NCBI RefSeq assembly: GCF_000307025.1 | Contig: NC_018584.1 | Coordinates: 2,170,001-2,234,000 of the forward strand | Length of the DNA: 64,000 bases | Source of the DNA: Listeria monocytogenes ATCC 19117 | GTDB taxonomy: Bacteria > Bacillota > Bacilli > Lactobacillales > Listeriaceae | Direction of reading: 5' to 3' | In this document: positions 47,512 to 55,733 of the stretch, piece by piece | Numbering within the stretch: position 1 is the first letter of the stretch | Layout of the letters: every line of letters begins with the position of its first letter | The notes under the pieces: model-generated | Databases searched by the model: none | What the model saw: the letters and a program-made list of their open reading frames with translations, nothing else | What the model was told of the DNA's origin: nothing | Program-made: the position numbers and the translations under genes

Positions 47512-47555
47512 ATTATAGCACAGCTGATTTTAGATTGTAATACTAATTTGTATTA
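47512..47555 (-). promoter_or_regulatory. kimA promoter with overlapping inverted repeat
   Basis: Minus strand: TATAAT -10 (47512-47517), 17-bp spacer, TTACAA -35 (47535-47540). A perfect inverted repeat TAATAC-N6-GTATTA (47538-47555) overlaps the -35. Outer CAGCT/AGCTG arms flank it. A DNA-binding regulator is suggested; none is known to me. Confidence 0.55.
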
Positions 47556-47728
47556 TTTTAGCTGACTAATTATCTTTCAAGTGAATAATTGTTCATAATG
47601 CTTGTTTTTACGTCTTTAAAAAGTAGAAATTTATTTCACACGCCTTTCAATATACATACCCATTAATAAGATAAATAACCCGTTTTCCAAAGTTATATTT
47701 TCAGAAAAAAAAGAATTTAATTTGGGTA
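47556..47728. other. intergenic stretch between kimA and the tRNA promoter
   Basis: AT-rich, with no ORF or clear structure. Together with the flanking kimA and tRNA promoters it fills the 330 bases between kimA and tRNA-Glu. Confidence 0.4.
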
Positions 47729-47758
47729 TTTACAAATGACATCCTTTTTTTATATAAT
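47729..47758 (+). promoter_or_regulatory. promoter of the tRNA cluster
   Basis: TTTACA (47729-47734), 18-bp spacer and TATAAT (47753-47758) lie 31 bp before tRNA-Glu. Confidence 0.6.
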
Positions 47759-47788
47759 AGTTTCTAGCGGTAAAAAACTTTATCATAT

Positions 47789-47860
47789 GGCCCGTTGGTC
47801 AAGCGGTTAAGACACCGCCCTTTCACGGCGGTAACACGGGTTCGAATCCCGTACGGGTCA
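47789..47860 (+). tRNA. tRNA-Glu (TTC)
   Basis: 72 bases; acceptor GGCCCGT/ACGGGTC pairs (one G-T), T-loop GTTCGAATC, anticodon TTC in loop CTTTCAC. CCA not encoded. Confidence 0.95.
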
Positions 47861-48017
47861 CTTTTTAATCAAAAATAACAACTTCAAAAATATTTTTCAC
47901 TTTTTTTAAAAAAAAGCTGGTAAAATTGATTAAAATGTTATATCATGTATTAGTATCTGTTTTGAAGAATTAATTATGCAAGAGATTTCGATTTGCCAGC
48001 AGTGAGAGCGATTCTTC

Positions 48018-48091
48018 GCCGACTTAGCTCAATCTGGTAGAGCAACTGAATCGTAATCAGTAGGTTGCGGGTTCAATTCCTGCAGTCGGCA
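48018..48091 (+). tRNA. tRNA-Thr (CGT)
   Basis: 74 bases; acceptor GCCGACT/AGTCGGC, anticodon CGT in the loop between ACTGA and TCAGT, T-loop GTTCAATTC. CCA not encoded. The 157-base gap from tRNA-Glu is unusually wide for one cluster and could hide a second promoter. Confidence 0.93.
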
Positions 48092-48100
48092 TTTTATAGC

Positions 48101-48184
48101 GGAGGGGTAGCGAAGTGGCTAAACGCGGCGGACTGTAAATCCGCTCCTTCGGGTTCGGTGGTTCGAATCCACTCCCCTCCACCA
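48101..48184 (+). tRNA. tRNA-Tyr (GTA)
   Basis: 84 bases including an encoded CCA; acceptor GGAGGGG/CCCCTCC, anticodon GTA in CTGTAAA, and a long variable arm (CTCCTTCGGG region) as expected for class II tRNA-Tyr. Confidence 0.96.
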
Positions 48185-48195
48185 TTTTCTATTAT

Positions 48196-48267
48196 TGGGC
48201 TATAGCCAAGCGGTAAGGCAACGGATTTTGATTCCGTCATGCGCTGGTTCGAATCCAGCTAGCCCAG
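48196..48267 (+). tRNA. tRNA-Gln (TTG)
   Basis: 72 bases; acceptor TGGGCTA/TAGCCCA, anticodon TTG in TTTTGAT, discriminator G. CCA not encoded. Confidence 0.95.
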
Positions 48268-48276
48268 TCATATTTA

Positions 48277-48349
48277 GAGCCGTTAGCTCAGTTGGTAGAG
48301 CATCTGACTTTTAATCAGAGGGTCGCTGGTTCGAACCCAGCACGGCTCA
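48277..48349 (+). tRNA. tRNA-Lys (TTT)
   Basis: 73 bases; acceptor GAGCCGT/ACGGCTC, anticodon TTT in CTTTTAA, T-loop GTTCGAACC. CCA not encoded. Last gene of the cluster. Confidence 0.96.
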
Positions 48350-48360
48350 TCAAAAAAAAA

Positions 48361-48393
48361 CAAGCAAAGAAAATACTTTGCTTGTTTTTTTTT
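48361..48393 (+). terminator. tRNA cluster terminator
   Basis: CAAGCAAAG and CTTTGCTTG form a perfect 9-bp stem around AAAATA, followed by nine T. Confidence 0.92.
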
Positions 48394-48464
48394 GATGTAA
48401 TTTTTTCTCCCTAAGAAAAAAGATAAACTAAAAATTAAATAGTTTATCTTTTACTCAAGTATAA

Positions 48465-49154
48465 TTATATCGTAGTTACTTCTGGTTCTATTCTTCCGTA
48501 TTTATCCAACAAAACAAAAGACTTAGAATTTTCTGCTAAAAAACCTGATTCAACCAACTTTCTACAAAGATGAGTTACTGAACGCACCGATAAGTTAGAA
48601 TAATTAGCAATAATTTTCTTTGTGAAACATTTTGGAATGCGTAGCACGCCTTCCTTTTCATTTCCAAAATATCTTCCCAGCTGCTCTAGAGACTCTTTCA
48701 AACGATTTTCTCCATTACCACGCATTAAATTACATTTTTCAATTAAAACATTTTCGTGATTTCGATTATTAAGATATAAATAGAGCCACCCCTCTTGCAT
48801 CCCAATAATCGAGCAAATTATATCTTCTTTATCAAATTCGTATGCTGTAATTGTTTCGATAACTCTAGCAGTGTATAGATTTGCTTCTGCCATAAAATAA
48901 TCATTCAATCCAGCAATTTGGTTTGATCCCAAAAAACTTATAACATTTTTATTCTTCTCTAATGAAACTATCCCTTTTTCAATAAAATAAACCTTTGTAT
49001 TTATTGTATCCTCTGTTAGTAAAATCATGTTGCTCGGTATCCTTGTTTTTTTATAAGGGATTCTGTTATCGATTAAAGTTTGCAAGAAGCATGTATAACC
49101 AAATTCTTCTTCCAAAATTTTTTTACTATACAAATCTTCAAATACGGATTGCAT
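48465..49154 (-). CDS. Crp/Fnr-family transcriptional regulator
   Basis: A 229-residue Crp/Fnr protein: an N-terminal cyclic-nucleotide-binding-like jelly roll (about 35-130, with VYFIEKGIVSLEKN) and a C-terminal winged helix (NYSNLSVRSVTHLCRKLVESGFL, about 188-210). Residues that bind cAMP in Crp are not visible, as is usual for the Listeria PrfA-like set. It is divergent from a second Crp/Fnr gene 480 bases away. Targets unknown. Corresponds in position to lmo2131. Confidence 0.82.
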   Translation of the reverse strand: MQSVFEDLYSKKILEEEFGYTCFLQTLIDNRIPYKKTRIPSNMILLTEDTINTKVYFIEKGIVSLEKNKNVISFLGSNQIAGLNDYFMAEANLYTARVIETITAYEFDKEDIICSIIGMQEGWLYLYLNNRNHENVLIEKCNLMRGNGENRLKESLEQLGRYFGNEKEGVLRIPKCFTKKIIANYSNLSVRSVTHLCRKLVESGFLAENSKSFVLLDKYGRIEPEVTTI

Positions 49155-49632
49155 TTATTGTCATCTCATTTCTATTTTATGTTGTTAGCAAATAGTTTTA
49201 TAATGCGATGAGTGGCTTCTTACAAGTGATGATACTACCAAACACTTTTAAAAGGAACCCAACAAAAAAACAAAACTTCCTGCTTTAACCAACTATTTTT
49301 GACTTTTTTGTCACAATTGAATTTTATTCACTTTATAAATTATTGTATAAGTTTCTTTTGATACTTCTATTATAAGACGAAGCACATTCCCTCTACTTTT
49401 CTATCCAAAAATTTCAAGCAACATTTTAGTGAAAATAGTATCTTTCTAACTACCTTTTTAGAAGAATAACCTCTATTTTTTAATGATTATCGCGATATTT
49501 TGTATTATTTGTGAAAGTTATTAATTCGTGTTTTTATTCTTCCCCGCTTATGTTTACGCAAAAATATTCTACTAGAAGAATAAGTTTTATGCGCTTATAT
49601 TGCGGGAAACTAATGACATAGGGGGGAATGGT
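49155..49632. other. 478-base divergent regulatory region between two Crp/Fnr genes
   Basis: Very AT-rich, with no supported ORF. It holds three GAAGAATAA motifs: 49461-49469 (+), 49534-49542 (reverse complement) and 49575-49583 (+). The last overlaps a near-perfect 18-bp palindrome TATTCTACTAGAAGAATA (49565-49582; 16 of 18 symmetric), about 50 bp before the start of the plus-strand regulator. Palindromes of this length are typical Crp-family operators. Confidence 0.5.
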
Positions 49633-50343
49633 ATGTATTTAAAAGAAACGTTAGATCAATTTGCTTCGATAGATAATATTCTTAAACTGCTCAAGAAAAA
49701 TCCGAGTTTTAATAAGCACTGCATTCAAGAGCGGCTCCCACAAAAAACAATTATCACATCCAATAAACAACGAAAACATATTTATATAATAGAAGAAGGT
49801 TTTATGAAACTAATATTTGATGACAACAAACCGCGTGATTTTTCTTATATTTTGTCTAAAGGAGCATTTCCCTTTTTGCCAGTTTATACAGAGGATATAC
49901 CTGAACACACAATGATGGTTGCTCTTACAGATATTGTATGGTGGAAAATTGATATCAGTTTCTTTAAGGGGATGATGGAGACGGAAGATCCGCGAAATTA
50001 TCTCATGCTTCATCAATTAGCGGAAACTAGAAGAAGATTTTACACTATCGCTTATCAAGAAAAATTGACTTCACGTGAAAGTATTTATTATTCTTTAAGT
50101 ACAATGATTGAATTTGGCCTACGTATCTCCGAAAAAATAGTAGAACTTCCAGAATTTTTAACTTATCAAATACTTGCTGATCATGCTAATACTTCTAAAA
50201 GCTACACGTCTAAAGTTCTAGGACATTTACGTGAAGAAGGCATTTTGGAATCACAAAGAAAGCCTTGGCGAATTAACGATGTCCAGAAGCTCCAAAAGTT
50301 AATAGAGATGAATGTACCACTTGTAAAGATACAAAAAAACTAA
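49633..50343 (+). CDS. Crp/Fnr-family transcriptional regulator
   Basis: A 236-residue Crp/Fnr protein with an N-terminal jelly roll (about 30-130, with HIYIIEEGFMKLIF) and a C-terminal HTH (QILADHANTSKSYTSKVLGHLREEGIL, about 177-203). ATG at 49633 follows AGGGGGG by six bases; an in-frame TTG at 49600 is rejected. Its gene is convergent with the aldolase operon and divergent from the other Crp/Fnr gene. It might regulate the adjacent PTS-aldolase operon; that is inference. Corresponds in position to lmo2132. Confidence 0.84.
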   Translation: MYLKETLDQFASIDNILKLLKKNPSFNKHCIQERLPQKTIITSNKQRKHIYIIEEGFMKLIFDDNKPRDFSYILSKGAFPFLPVYTEDIPEHTMMVALTDIVWWKIDISFFKGMMETEDPRNYLMLHQLAETRRRFYTIAYQEKLTSRESIYYSLSTMIEFGLRISEKIVELPEFLTYQILADHANTSKSYTSKVLGHLREEGILESQRKPWRINDVQKLQKLIEMNVPLVKIQKN

Positions 50344-50371
50344 GAGCCAACTTGCGCTCTTAGTTTTTTTT
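50336..50371. terminator. bidirectional terminator between Crp/Fnr gene and aldolase operon
   Basis: AACTAAGAGC pairs with GCTCTTAGTT around CAACTTGC, with eight T on plus and an A run giving T on minus. Confidence 0.9.
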
Positions 50372-50372
50372 G

Positions 50373-51272
50373 TTAGATTAGTTCACTTCGCCAAGCTGTG
50401 GTTTTTGCTTGTTGGTATTTTTCAACTTGACCAATAGACTCAAAAAGTTCCATCTTATATTTCACCACTTCTTTCGCCGCATCAATACAGTCTGGGTAGA
50501 TTGCGTTGGCATCCCAAAGTTCTGTTGTACTTAGAATCTCACGACATTTCTTATAAAAGGCGTATTTGTAATCGCTGGAAATATTTACTTTTTGAATTCC
50601 AATTTCGACAGCTGCAGCAATTTCGGCATCTGGATTTGCAGAACCACCGTGAAGTACAAGTGGAATATTCACTAAATCTTTTATATCTTTTAAGATATCT
50701 AGACGTAATTTTGGCTCCTTATCTTTAGGATAAATTCCGTGCGCTGTCCCGATTGCAACAGCTAGCGTATCTACACCCGTGCGACTAATATATTCTTCCG
50801 CTTCTTCGGGTTTTGTATAGATAATCTCACTGACGCCGCCTTCAATACTGTTACCGGTTTTCCCGATAGTCCCGAGCTCACCTTCAACTGAGACCCCCAG
50901 TTTATGACAAACATCAACAACTTCCTTTGTAACACGAATATTTTCTTCAAAAGGAAGCAAAGAGCCATCAATCATCACTGAACTAAAACCACAACGTACC
51001 GCTCGCATCACATCTCCCATATTGTCACCATGATCCAAATGAAGAACAAATGGAACAGGACTATTTTTAATTCTTGCAAGAACATATTGGAAAAAGTCAT
51101 CTTTCGTAAAATCTAATTCTGTTGGATGCACTGCAATAATTGCTGGAGCATTGTTTTTTTCAGCTTCTTCTACTACCACCCGTAAAAAGTTACTGTCTGC
51201 AACATTAAATGCTCCCACCGCGAATTTGTTTTCCTTAGCTACTTCTAATAATTGTTTCATATTTACTAACAT
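50373..51272 (-). CDS. class II fructose-bisphosphate aldolase family protein (copy 1)
   Basis: Zinc aldolase expected to split a ketose bisphosphate into DHAP and an aldehyde. The 299-residue protein has the zinc and catalytic motifs FVLHLDHGD (Asp-His about 83-84), GTAHGIYP (zinc His about 183) and LHGGS (zinc His about 211). The second glycine of the phosphate-binding GGSG is replaced (GGSANPD), which may shift specificity. Start at 51272 after AAGGAG. Last gene of the PTS operon; the neighbouring paralogue is only partly similar. Confidence 0.85.
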   Translation of the reverse strand: MLVNMKQLLEVAKENKFAVGAFNVADSNFLRVVVEEAEKNNAPAIIAVHPTELDFTKDDFFQYVLARIKNSPVPFVLHLDHGDNMGDVMRAVRCGFSSVMIDGSLLPFEENIRVTKEVVDVCHKLGVSVEGELGTIGKTGNSIEGGVSEIIYTKPEEAEEYISRTGVDTLAVAIGTAHGIYPKDKEPKLRLDILKDIKDLVNIPLVLHGGSANPDAEIAAAVEIGIQKVNISSDYKYAFYKKCREILSTTELWDANAIYPDCIDAAKEVVKYKMELFESIGQVEKYQQAKTTAWRSELI

Positions 51273-51288
51273 ATTTTCATTTCTCCTT

Positions 51289-52143
51289 TTAAAGTGATTT
51301 TCCGGTTGAACCGGATAGTTGAATATAATTTTTAACAGCTTTTGTGCCGGCTTTTATCGTTTCATGAATTAAGTCCACATAGTTAACAGCCGGATTTTCT
51401 TTTAAATTCGTTTTTATTTGATTTACTTGTGCTTTCATGAAGTCGGAGCCAACATTGATTTTATTGATGCCCAGTCGAACGGATTCTCGAATATTTTCCG
51501 CCCCGCAACCAGAACCTCCGTGCAAAACGAGCGGCATGTTTGTCGCGGATTTGATTTCTCTGACAATATCAAACTGGAAAGCCGGTGTAAAACCTTCTGG
51601 ATAATCACCATGGGAAGAACCATAAGAAATTGCTAAAGCGTCAATCCCTGTTCGTTTAGCAAAATCGATGGCCACTTTGGGGTCGGTATACATTTCTTGA
51701 TTGGTGTAATTATCTCCAGTCACCGCACCAATATTACCAACTTCCGCCTCAACACTAGCATGATAAACTTCTGCAAACTCGACCATTTTTTTCGTAATTG
51801 CAACGTTTTCTTCATAAGGAAAACTAGACGCATCCATCATCACACTAGAAAAACCATCCGCTAAGCATTGCTTCACTATCGCCACATCATGCCCGTGATC
51901 CAAATTAATTGCCACTTCAACACTCGCTTCTTCTGCCATTTTTATAATGGGTTTTGTCAAAAAGCGACTTCCTAGATGACTTGTCAAATGATCTTGAAGT
52001 AAATCAATGATAATCGGCGCACGAAGTTCTTGTGCAGCATCAATGACTGCACGAGCCGTTTCCAGATTAAAACAATTAATTGCCATTACTGCATAATGCT
52101 CCTTGTTCGCACGTTCTAACATACCTTTCATGGACACATACAT
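51289..52143 (-). CDS. class II fructose-bisphosphate aldolase family protein (copy 2)
   Basis: 284-residue paralogue of the preceding protein, with zinc/catalytic motifs AINLDHGHD, GSSHGDYP and LHGGSGCG (intact GGSG). It may act on tagatose- or fructose-bisphosphate. Two different class II aldolases in tandem within one PTS operon suggest either a heteromeric enzyme or two sugar phosphates handled in sequence. ATG at 52143 follows AGGAG-like GAGGAG. Confidence 0.85.
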   Translation of the reverse strand: MYVSMKGMLERANKEHYAVMAINCFNLETARAVIDAAQELRAPIIIDLLQDHLTSHLGSRFLTKPIIKMAEEASVEVAINLDHGHDVAIVKQCLADGFSSVMMDASSFPYEENVAITKKMVEFAEVYHASVEAEVGNIGAVTGDNYTNQEMYTDPKVAIDFAKRTGIDALAISYGSSHGDYPEGFTPAFQFDIVREIKSATNMPLVLHGGSGCGAENIRESVRLGINKINVGSDFMKAQVNQIKTNLKENPAVNYVDLIHETIKAGTKAVKNYIQLSGSTGKSL

Positions 52144-52160
52144 TTCAAAATCTCCTCACC

Positions 52161-53258
52161 TTATGAAATTTTAATTCCAGACAGATCAACTTCATCTTCC
52201 TCTTCTAATCCTTGGTCAGCAATGAGTTCTTCTTCTTTAGTAGGTTCTCGTTTCAAGATGAGTAACATGGCTGCTGTGACACAAGTACCAATTAATAATG
52301 CTAAACAGAATAAGAGTGGTTCATTCATTGCTGGGACGATAAACATTCCGCCTGATGGAACTGGTGAGCCAATTCCCCAAGTCATACTAAGACCTCCGCC
52401 GACTGCCGCACCAAGTGTACAAGAAATAATAACGCGAATGGGGTCAACCGCTGCAATGGGAATAACACCTTCTGTAATCATACAAATCCCCATCGGGAAA
52501 GCAATTTTGATATTGTCTTCTTCTGACTTCGTGTATTTTTTCTTTTTAATTAATTTGGAAACTACCCATGAAAGGGTCACCCCGAATGGCGGAACCATCG
52601 AAGCAAGAATTTTTACTGCTTCTGGTTCTTTGACGCCTTCAAGAAGGAGCCCATCTGCGAATAAGGAGGCCACTTTATTTACAGGTCCACCAAAGTCAAA
52701 TGCTGCCATAGCTCCAAGTACAGCTCCGAAAACAAAGCGCATACTGCCTTGCATGCCTTGTAAGAAGCTTGTCATCGCCTCCGTGGCCCAAACGATTGGA
52801 ACCCCTACAACAAAGTACATCAGAAGCCCGACGACTAAACTACTAATAAGCGGAATAATCATCATTGGCATTAAACCTTGCGCCCATTTTGGCACTTTTA
52901 AATATTTCACAAGAATAAGTACAAAATAACCGACTAAGTATCCTCCAAGCATTCCGCCTAAAAATCCAGCACCGATTGAATTGGCGATAAGTCCCATAAG
53001 TAACCCTGGCGCAATTCCCGGCCTATCTGCTATCGAATAGGCAATCGCACCAGCAATAACTGGAGCAAGCAGTCCCATACCAAGCACACCGAGAGAGACA
53101 AGTGCATCTGGAATCGAATAAGGTGCTTTATAGTTTTCAATAACTTGTCCATTTGTTAAATTTCCAATGGCAATAAGTAACCCCGAGGCAACAACTAACG
53201 GTAACATATACGAAATCGCTGTAAGTGCATGTTTTTTGATTTGCAGTTTTTTCATCAT
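52161..53258 (-). CDS. PTS permease IIC, fructose family
   Basis: Membrane channel of a fructose-type PTS. The 365 residues form about nine helices; FDFGGPVNKVAS (about 187-198) is the characteristic Fru IIC motif and ITEGVIPIAAVDP follows about 70 residues later. IIB and IIA are separate genes upstream in the operon rather than fused. The sugar is unknown; frutose-like or mannosylglycerate-like substrates are options. Confidence 0.92.
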   Translation of the reverse strand: MMKKLQIKKHALTAISYMLPLVVASGLLIAIGNLTNGQVIENYKAPYSIPDALVSLGVLGMGLLAPVIAGAIAYSIADRPGIAPGLLMGLIANSIGAGFLGGMLGGYLVGYFVLILVKYLKVPKWAQGLMPMMIIPLISSLVVGLLMYFVVGVPIVWATEAMTSFLQGMQGSMRFVFGAVLGAMAAFDFGGPVNKVASLFADGLLLEGVKEPEAVKILASMVPPFGVTLSWVVSKLIKKKKYTKSEEDNIKIAFPMGICMITEGVIPIAAVDPIRVIISCTLGAAVGGGLSMTWGIGSPVPSGGMFIVPAMNEPLLFCLALLIGTCVTAAMLLILKREPTKEEELIADQGLEEEDEVDLSGIKIS

Positions 53259-53271
53259 ACCGGTTCACTCC

Positions 53272-53583
53272 CTAGTTATTTATTTCTTTGTCTATTTTAT
53301 TAATAATTTGTTTTGGTGCTTTAATCGCTAGGTCTGTTGGAATTTCGACAACTCGTTTTCCTTTAAAACGATCCTTTCCGCTAATTTTAATATCGGCAGC
53401 AATAATAACTACATCGGCATTTTTCACTTGTTCTGCTGAAAGCTCGTCTTCGATACCAATTGTTCCTTGTGTTTCAATATGAACGTTGTGACCAAGCGCT
53501 GTCCCTGCTTTTGTTAGTTTTTCTTTAGCAATATACGTATGTGCGATTCCCGATGTACAAGCTGCTATTCCAATAATATTCAT
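53272..53583 (-). CDS. PTS IIB, fructose family
   Basis: Phosphocarrier that phosphorylates the sugar. The 103-residue protein carries phosphorylated cysteine C9 in IAACTSGIAHTYIAKEKL, the FruA-IIB signature, and ends with a lysine-rich helix. It lies 12 bases after IIA and 13 before IIC. Confidence 0.93.
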   Translation of the reverse strand: MNIIGIAACTSGIAHTYIAKEKLTKAGTALGHNVHIETQGTIGIEDELSAEQVKNADVVIIAADIKISGKDRFKGKRVVEIPTDLAIKAPKQIINKIDKEINN

Positions 53584-53595
53584 TCCAAACTCCTC

Positions 53596-54069
53596 CTAAT
53601 CCTGATTTTTGGCTAACAACTTAATTAAATCTTCTTTTGTCTTTACAGTTTGAAATTGGCCAATCACCTCATCGTCCGCAAGTAAGATTGCTACTTTTTG
53701 AAGTAATTTAATATGAGTTGTTGTAGCATCTGAATTTTTCACTGCGAAAAGAATAATAATATTTACTGGTTTATCATCAAGCGACTCCCACTCAACAGGT
53801 TTTTTAGTTCTTCCAACGGCAATGGATGTACTCGTAACGCTCGCCGACTTCCCGTGTGGAATAGCGACTCCTTCTCCTAGTCCCGTTTTGCCTTCTTCTT
53901 CGCGATATAATACATCTGCTATAAAAGCATCTTTGTCTGCTACTGCCCCAGTTTCAACAAGTAAATCTGTTAACTCTTCAATGACTTCTAATTTACTTGT
54001 AGCTTGTAAGTCTAAATTTACAAGTGCTGGGCTTATTACTTTACTAATATCTAAATCTTGGATATCCAT
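53596..54069 (-). CDS. PTS IIA, fructose family
   Basis: 157-residue EIIA-Fru that receives phosphate from HPr at the histidine in VAIPHGKS (about 72). The gene follows the regulator gene by 11 bases. IIA, IIB and IIC form a complete unfused fructose-type PTS. Confidence 0.93.
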   Translation of the reverse strand: MDIQDLDISKVISPALVNLDLQATSKLEVIEELTDLLVETGAVADKDAFIADVLYREEEGKTGLGEGVAIPHGKSASVTSTSIAVGRTKKPVEWESLDDKPVNIIILFAVKNSDATTTHIKLLQKVAILLADDEVIGQFQTVKTKEDLIKLLAKNQD

Positions 54070-54080
54070 GAATTCGCCTC

Positions 54081-55538
54081 CTATAAACTTTCCATCAGTT
54101 TTTTTACCATTATTTTATCTTTCTCGGTAAACATCGCACTTACAAGTAACGATGGGATTTCTTTCGTACTTTCTGCATTAATTGTTGTTAGAATAAAATC
54201 AATATTCTGATAGTCTTGCAAGTTATTTTTGAATCTTGTAGATGATAAAACGTCTACTATTTCAACATCTGGAAAAGCTTTTTGTACCTTTACTTTCAAA
54301 AGTTCTGACGTCCCAATACCGCTTGAACACATAATGATAATTCGTTTGACTAGAGGAGACGCTTCCATGTGTTTCGCAAAATATATGGTAATATAGCCAA
54401 CTTCATCATCAGAAATTGTATTTAATTTAAAGGTTTTTGCTACATCATTTGCAGTTTCTTTGATGATTTCAAATAGTCTGCCATACTCTAATTTGATGTC
54501 GCTTAACAAATTATTCTTTATATTAATTTGATGATTCATTCGGTTTACCATTGGCTTCATATGGCTCAATAGCTCGATCTTTAATTGCTTTTTATTAATC
54601 GGCATATTAATTTTAGCAGCCACTTGTTCAATATAAAAATCAGTCATCTCTTCCACAATCGGTAAAATTTTACCTGGAACTAATTCGATTTCATGGTTAA
54701 AACGAGAAGAAATCAAGTATTGTAAAAAATGGAAAGTCTCTCTCTCCGGTAGCTTCATTTTCAAATATTGTTCAATTGCATCAATGGCTTCTACAGCAAT
54801 CGTATGCAATTTTTCATTTGTGACGATATAAGCATCATCACTTTCTTTAAAATCTTCTACTTCCCCTTGACGGAAACGGTTGATTAAAATATACAAATGT
54901 GAAAAGATATTAATATCATACGGATACGGAATGCTAATCATCAGCTTGTTCTCAATCAACTCCATTTGCCGCACAATAAACTGAACGTCAGCTTTATTGA
55001 GATCACTGTATTCTGTTTTCAAATCATCATAGGTCGATAAATCCAAGTTGTTAATCACTTCATTAATGGCGGTCCGGATGTTTTCTTCAGTGCCAACAAC
55101 CCGTATTTCTTTTTGCCTTTTTTCAAGAGCCAAATCATATTTCTCGATGGCTTGATTTAAAAGAGAGAAATCATTTTTGATTGAATTATACCCAACATAA
55201 TAATCTTCATACAGCTCTGTTACATTCAAGTACTTTGGTGATTTAAACAATACTTGCAGCAAGATTTTTTCACGTCTTTCTGTTGGTGTATAGCCAAAAA
55301 TATCACCTGTCGTTTCTAATTTAGCTTGTATGTAAGCTTTATAATCTAACTTAAAACCACGCCCCTTTTCAGAAATGATGATATCCTTTCTTCCAGTTGT
55401 CTCATTGATGTTTTTAATCTTGCGATAAATCGTTTTAGAGGAAACGTCTAGAATTTCAGCTAATTGCTTTGCTGTCAAAAAATCGTTTTTCGTTAAGAAC
55501 AAGTTAATTAATGCATGCTCCGATTTGGTTAGAAGCAT
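54081..55538 (-). CDS. PRD-containing transcriptional activator/antiterminator-like regulator with EIIB-like domain
   Basis: A 485-residue BglG/MtlR-type regulator: N-terminal HTH (LTAKQLAEILDVSSKTIYRKIKNI, about 18-41), two PTS regulation domains (about 175-390) and a C-terminal EIIB-like domain with cysteine in IIMCSSGIGTSELL (about 403). It lacks the EIIA-like domain of the regulator at 8557-10563. It leads the operon and a cre overlaps its promoter. Confidence 0.87.
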   Translation of the reverse strand: MLLTKSEHALINLFLTKNDFLTAKQLAEILDVSSKTIYRKIKNINETTGRKDIIISEKGRGFKLDYKAYIQAKLETTGDIFGYTPTERREKILLQVLFKSPKYLNVTELYEDYYVGYNSIKNDFSLLNQAIEKYDLALEKRQKEIRVVGTEENIRTAINEVINNLDLSTYDDLKTEYSDLNKADVQFIVRQMELIENKLMISIPYPYDINIFSHLYILINRFRQGEVEDFKESDDAYIVTNEKLHTIAVEAIDAIEQYLKMKLPERETFHFLQYLISSRFNHEIELVPGKILPIVEEMTDFYIEQVAAKINMPINKKQLKIELLSHMKPMVNRMNHQINIKNNLLSDIKLEYGRLFEIIKETANDVAKTFKLNTISDDEVGYITIYFAKHMEASPLVKRIIIMCSSGIGTSELLKVKVQKAFPDVEIVDVLSSTRFKNNLQDYQNIDFILTTINAESTKEIPSLLVSAMFTEKDKIMVKKLMESL

Positions 55539-55561
55539 TTCATCACCTCCCTCTACGCTCT

Positions 55562-55592
55562 ATTATACACAAATAAAAGAAAACGGTTACAA
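55562..55592 (-). promoter_or_regulatory. promoter and cre of the fructose-type PTS operon
   Basis: Minus strand: TATAAT -10 (55562-55567), 19-bp spacer, TTGTAA -35 (55587-55592). The cre-like TGTAACCGTTTTCT (55578-55591) covers the -35, so CcpA repression by glucose is likely. The spacing is long, so the -35 is weakly supported. Confidence 0.6.
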
Positions 55593-55733
55593 CAAGTTAT
55601 GTCCACTACACTAGACAATTTTTTGGCTGAGTTTGTGAAAAAAGTCGTCGTCGTAGCTCTTTACTTTTAGCAAGACAATCCTCCAATAAAACCGTATAAT
55701 AAAAACAGGGAACAATTAGAAAGGGGTGCTCGT

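Noticed and set aside
47457-47535. ydaO-type c-di-AMP riboswitch before kimA
   Set aside because: The leader downstream of the -10 is only about 50 bases and shows none of the expected conserved core.
47789-48349. tRNA cluster as a genomic-island attachment site
   Set aside because: No integrase, duplicated tRNA end or phage gene lies on either side, and the neighbours look like core genes.
52222-52929. 235-codon open frame antisense to the PTS IIC gene
   Set aside because: It mirrors a hydrophobic gene with strong family motifs; low-complexity translation, no ribosome site.
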